From Planctomycetota bacterium (lineage in GTDB: Bacteria > Planctomycetota > JAMOSO01): a stretch of 28,656 bases of DNA. The notes beneath the pieces were generated by a model. That model was not told where the DNA came from. It saw only the letters and a program-made list of their open reading frames with translations, and made no database searches. The position numbers and the translations under genes were made by a program. The stretch is from assembly GCA_027063065.1 (NCBI GenBank), contig JAMOSO010000054.1, forward strand, positions 1 through 28,656. Reading direction: 5' to 3'. Each line of letters begins with the position of its first letter. The first letter of the stretch is position 1. Shown one piece after another: positions 25,131 through 28,656 of the stretch.

Positions 25131-27584
25131 ATGCCAAAATCACAAAACGTTTGCCCTAAAGAAGCTTTTAAACCTTCTAAAATTAAATTCAAAGATATAC
25201 CAGTTAATCAATATAAAAGTGATATCAAAGCAGAAATTAAAGCTCATGGTAAAGATGGACTAAAAAAAATGCTTTATGATATGATGATTATTCGCGAGTT
25301 TGAAACAATGTTGAACTCTATTAAAGTTCAAGGTTCGTATCAAGGTATGGAATACAATCACCCTGGTCCAGCTCATTTATCTATCGGTCAAGAGGCAGCA
25401 GCCGTTGGACAAGCAGCAGCATTAGGCGTAGAAGATTTTATATTTGGTTCACATAGATCGCATGGTGAAATTTTAGCTAAAACATTTTCTGCTATTAATC
25501 AATTAAATGATGATGAGTTAAACAACATTATGACTAGTTTTATGGATGGTAATATCCTTAATGTTGTTAAAGATGGCGATAGTAAAGATGTAAAAGATTT
25601 AGCTGAAAACTTTATTCTTTATGGAACATTAGCTGAAATTTTTGCTCGTCAAAATGGAATCAACAAGGGTTTGGGTGGTTCAATGCACGCATTTTTTATC
25701 CCTTTTGGTTCTATGCCAAATAATGCTCTTGTAGGTGGTTCTGCCGATATATCTGTAGGTTCTGCATTATATAAACGTATTAATAAAAAACCTGGTATTG
25801 TCATTGGTAATATAGGTGATGCTTCTATGGGATGTGGACCAGTTTGGGAAGGCTTAATGTTTGCTGCAATGGATCAATACCGTACTCTTTGGAATAATGA
25901 TTTAGGCGGTTCTCCTCCTGTAATGATTAATGTTTTTAATAATCATTATGGTATGGGTGGTCAAACACAGGGCGAAACAATGGGGTATGATATGTTGGCG
26001 CGTATTGGTGCTGGTGTCAATCCAGAACAAATGCATGCCGAGCGTGTTAACGGATATAATCCACTGGCAGTAGCTGATGCAACTAACCGTAAAAAAGAAA
26101 TTTTATTAAGCGGAAAAGGACCTGTATTTATGGATACAGTAACATACCGCATATCTGGTCATTCACCTTCTGATGCTTCTTCTTACAGAACTAAAGAAGA
26201 AATCGAAGCATGGGAAAAAGCAGATTGTATTGCCAGTTATAAAAAATATTTAATAGATAATGATATTATCACCGATGCTGAAATCGAAGATATGCAAACA
26301 AAGGTTATCGGTAAAATTACTACTGCTATGAAACTTGCAATCGATGAAGATATTTCTAAATATAGTGATCCAAAATTAATTGCGGATTTGATGTTCTCTA
26401 ATCAAAAAGTAGAAAAATTTGATAATCGTGAACCAGAAGTATTATTGCCAATGGAAGAAAACCCACGCGTAAAACAATTAAAACGCAAAGAAAGATTTGG
26501 TTTTGACGCTAAAGGTAAAGCTATATCTAAAAATAAAGTATATCAATATCGCGATGCTATTTTTGAAGCTATGATGCATCGTTTTTATACAGATCCAACT
26601 ATGATTGCTTATGGTGAAGAAAATCGCGATTGGGGTGGAGCATTTGCTTGTTACCGTGGTCTAACTGAATCTATTCCGTATCATAGATTGTTTAATTCAC
26701 CAATATCTGAAGGTGCCATAGTTGGTACAGCAGTAGGTTACGCACTTTCTGGCGGACGTGCTGTTGTCGAGTTAATGTACTGTGATTTTATGGGACGCGC
26801 AGGTGACGAAATTTTTAATCAAATGTCAAAATGGCAATCTATGTCTGCTGGTATTTTAAAAATGCCTTTAACTTTAAGAGTTTCTGTAGGTAACAAATAT
26901 GGAGCGCAACACTCTCAAGACTGGAGTGCAATGGTGGCGCATATTCCAGGTTTAAAAGTATACTATCCAGCTACGCCTTATGACGCTAAAGGTATGTTAA
27001 ATGCAGCCTTGGCAGGTACTGACCCTGTCGTATTTTTTGAATCTCAAAAAACTTATGATTTTTCAGAACAATTTGAAAAAGGTGGTGTACCAGAAGGATA
27101 TTATGAAATTGAAGAAGGGCAACCTATTGTTCGCAAAGAGGGTTCTGATATTACAATTTTAACTCTTGGGCCAGTATTATATTCTGGTATGCAAGCGGCT
27201 GAAGAATTGGCTCAAAAAGGTCTGTCTGCCGAGGTTATTGATTTGCGTTTTGTCAATCCACTAAATTATGATATTATTGTAGAATCTGTTAAAAAGACAG
27301 GTAAGGTGATATTGGTTTCAGATGCCTGTGAACGCGGATCTGCCTTACATAATATTGCCAATAATATTACAACATTGGCGTTTGATTATTTAGATGCACC
27401 TCCAGTTGTAATTGGTGCAAAAAATGAGATTTCCCCAGCTGCTGAAATGGAAAAAGATTACTTTCCTCAAGTTAGTTGGATAATTGATGCGATTCATGAA
27501 CGTATCCTTCCTATAGAAGGACACCAAGTATCTCACAACTATACTCGCGGTGAGTTGAGTCGTTTATATAGAGCGGGTATATAG
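25131..27584 (+). CDS. Fused E1 alpha/beta 2-oxoacid dehydrogenase (pyruvate- or acetoin-type)
   Basis: E1 decarboxylates the 2-oxoacid with thiamine diphosphate and loads the lipoyl arm of E2. The 817-residue protein fuses both subunits. The alpha part (about 45-420) has [12 protein letters not shown] (106-117), GGSMHAF (182-188), and the ThDP motif from GDASMG (229-234) to NN (270-271). The beta part (about 475-817) has [10 protein letters not shown], the [17 protein letters not shown] block, and a regular transketolase C-terminal domain. The stretch between HRSHG and GGSMH is about 70 residues, longer than is usual. GDA replaces GDG in the ThDP motif. AGGAA precedes the ATG. Substrate is inferred from the complex as a whole; pyruvate is most likely, with acetoin or branched-chain acids possible. 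Confidence 0.88.
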   Translation: MPKSQNVCPKEAFKPSKIKFKDIPVNQYKSDIKAEIKAHGKDGLKKMLYDMMIIREFETMLNSIKVQGSYQGMEYNHPGPAHLSIGQEAAAVGQAAALGVEDFIFGSHRSHGEILAKTFSAINQLNDDELNNIMTSFMDGNILNVVKDGDSKDVKDLAENFILYGTLAEIFARQNGINKGLGGSMHAFFIPFGSMPNNALVGGSADISVGSALYKRINKKPGIVIGNIGDASMGCGPVWEGLMFAAMDQYRTLWNNDLGGSPPVMINVFNNHYGMGGQTQGETMGYDMLARIGAGVNPEQMHAERVNGYNPLAVADATNRKKEILLSGKGPVFMDTVTYRISGHSPSDASSYRTKEEIEAWEKADCIASYKKYLIDNDIITDAEIEDMQTKVIGKITTAMKLAIDEDISKYSDPKLIADLMFSNQKVEKFDNREPEVLLPMEENPRVKQLKRKERFGFDAKGKAISKNKVYQYRDAIFEAMMHRFYTDPTMIAYGEENRDWGGAFACYRGLTESIPYHRLFNSPISEGAIVGTAVGYALSGGRAVVELMYCDFMGRAGDEIFNQMSKWQSMSAGILKMPLTLRVSVGNKYGAQHSQDWSAMVAHIPGLKVYYPATPYDAKGMLNAALAGTDPVVFFESQKTYDFSEQFEKGGVPEGYYEIEEGQPIVRKEGSDITILTLGPVLYSGMQAAEELAQKGLSAEVIDLRFVNPLNYDIIVESVKKTGKVILVSDACERGSALHNIANNITTLAFDYLDAPPVVIGAKNEISPAAEMEKDYFPQVSWIIDAIHERILPIEGHQVSHNYTRGELSRLYRAGI

Positions 27585-27592
27585 TAATTTTG

Positions 27593-28656
27593 ATGGATTC
27601 TATCTATCAATCTTTATTGGCCTCCAGCGCCGCGGTGAGACTCGATAAACTTCGAGCCGCCGTTGGCGCTTTTAATCCTCCTGTACAAACAGATGAGGTA
27701 AATAATCATGTTCATACTAATTATTCGTTTTCTCCACATACGCCTACTGCTACTGCATATTGTGCTATAATGGCGGGATTGTCAACGGTGGGTAGTATGG
27801 ATCATGACTCCGTATCTGGTGCAAACGAAATGAGCGAAGCTGGTAAAATCATTGGTATTGCTACCACCGTAGGATGTGAAATTAGAGTGGATTTTTCTAA
27901 AACTGCTATGGCAGGGCGTAAATTTAATAATCCTGATTCACAAGATATTGTTTATATGGCAATACACGGAATACCTCATCATAAGCTAGATGATGTAAAA
28001 GAGTTTTTAAAACCAATTTGCCATTACCGCAATTTACGCAATCAAAAACAAATTGAAAAATTAAATTCTATTATAATGCCACTAGGTGTAGAGCCTTTAG
28101 ATTTTCAAAAAGATGTAGCAAAAATTTCATCTGCACAAGAACAGGGTTCTATAACCGAACGTCATATTTTATATGCATTTGCTAAAAAAATAGTCAAGCA
28201 AGCTGGTAAAGGTCAGAATTTGGTAAATTTAGTGTCTAATGATTTAGGTGTTGAATTGTCAAATAATATAAAATCTTTATTGTTAGATATTGAAAACCCT
28301 CACTATTTATATGATTTGTTGGGGGTGTTAAAAGGTTCTTTTTTGCCTAAATTTTTTGTGCAACCAGATAATAACGAGTGTGTAGATGTGCAAAAAGCTG
28401 TAGATTTTGCCAATGCTATTGGTGCTATTCCAGCCTATGCTTATTTAGGCGACGTGGAAGAATCACCAACTGGTGATAAAAAAGCCGAAAAATTTGAGGA
28501 TGCTTTTTTAGATGAGCTAATGTTACTGATTAAAGAGATTGGATTTAAAGCTGTAACATATATGCCTCCGCGCAATAGTCTAAAACAGCTAGAACGTATA
28601 CAAGCTTTATGCAAACAATATAATTTTATGGAAATTTCAGGCGTTGATATTAATAG
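27593..28656 (+). CDS. PHP-domain metal-dependent hydrolase, partial (runs off window end)
   Basis: At least 354 codons are open from ATG 27593 to the window edge with no stop. The PHP signature is clear: HVH (39-41) in NNHVHTNYSFSPHTPT, then AGLSTVGSMDHDS (61-73) with the metal ligands Asp70/His71, and GCEIRVDF further on. PHP proteins are phosphoesterases that use two or three metal ions; this one is not a DNA polymerase fragment or a histidinol phosphatase that I recognise. It starts 8 bases after the E1 stop, so it may belong to the dehydrogenase operon, but no strong ribosome site precedes the ATG. The first 27 codons include a GC-rich structured stretch. Confidence 0.8.
   Translation, partial: MDSIYQSLLASSAAVRLDKLRAAVGAFNPPVQTDEVNNHVHTNYSFSPHTPTATAYCAIMAGLSTVGSMDHDSVSGANEMSEAGKIIGIATTVGCEIRVDFSKTAMAGRKFNNPDSQDIVYMAIHGIPHHKLDDVKEFLKPICHYRNLRNQKQIEKLNSIIMPLGVEPLDFQKDVAKISSAQEQGSITERHILYAFAKKIVKQAGKGQNLVNLVSNDLGVELSNNIKSLLLDIENPHYLYDLLGVLKGSFLPKFFVQPDNNECVDVQKAVDFANAIGAIPAYAYLGDVEESPTGDKKAEKFEDAFLDELMLLIKEIGFKAVTYMPPRNSLKQLERIQALCKQYNFMEISGVDIN
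27626..27670 (+). repeat. GC-rich nested inverted repeat at the 5' end of the PHP gene
   Basis: AGCGCC (27626-27631) pairs with GGCGCT (27665-27670). Inside it GCGG (27632-27635) pairs with CCGC (27657-27660), and CTCGA (27641-27645) pairs with TCGAG (27652-27656) around a 6-base loop. Four T residues follow (27670-27673). It stands out from the AT-rich surroundings and lies 41 bases after the E1 stop, though it reads through as normal protein sequence. Confidence 0.5.

Overview
This is a compact, AT-rich bacterial chromosome segment with tightly packed operons. The translations are rich in Lys, Asn and Ile, and many genes overlap by a few bases. An AsmA-family envelope protein points to a Gram-negative cell. 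Bacillithiol genes (bshA, bshC), a one-piece tmRNA, a cheA-cheR-cheD-cheY-cheX-cheB gene order and a fused E1 alpha/beta 2-oxoacid dehydrogenase argue against a typical alphaproteobacterium. A PVC-type lineage (Lentisphaerota/Verrucomicrobiota-like) or a similar non-model phylum fits best, but this is a low-confidence guess made without searches. Interior-deleted genes suggest ongoing gene loss.

Left block (1-8569, minus strand): reading leftward from 8569, an apparent operon carries aspartate kinase, a protein with two cyclic-nucleotide-binding domains, a SAM methyltransferase, bshC, bshA and a U32-family RNA-hydroxylase-like protein. ssrA (tmRNA) follows with its own promoter and terminator. 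The methyltransferase overlaps bshC, which suggests production of a methylated bacillithiol.

Middle block (8570-12956): from a divergent promoter region, clpS-clpA (protein quality control) runs rightward with a Nudix hydrolase, a YjjX-type NTPase and a small cysteine-rich protein. It meets a convergent single-domain response regulator tail to tail.

Chemotaxis block (13133-17122): cheA, cheD, cheY and cheX are intact. cheR and cheB, the antagonistic receptor methylation enzymes, have both lost their interiors while keeping both ends, and cheB also has a one-base frameshift. Signalling and CheY dephosphorylation look intact, whereas methylation-based adaptation looks lost here. A 1282-residue AsmA-family protein follows.

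Right block (21024-28656): a broken secreted-protein gene lies behind a strong inverted repeat that covers its ribosome binding site. Next comes a DeoR-family repressor with three TYGAAAG repeats at exact 11-base spacing in front of it. This repressor leads an operon for a 2-oxoacid (probably pyruvate) dehydrogenase complex: E2 with two tandem peripheral-subunit-binding-like segments, E3, and a fused E1 alpha/beta. A PHP-domain protein then runs off the window end.
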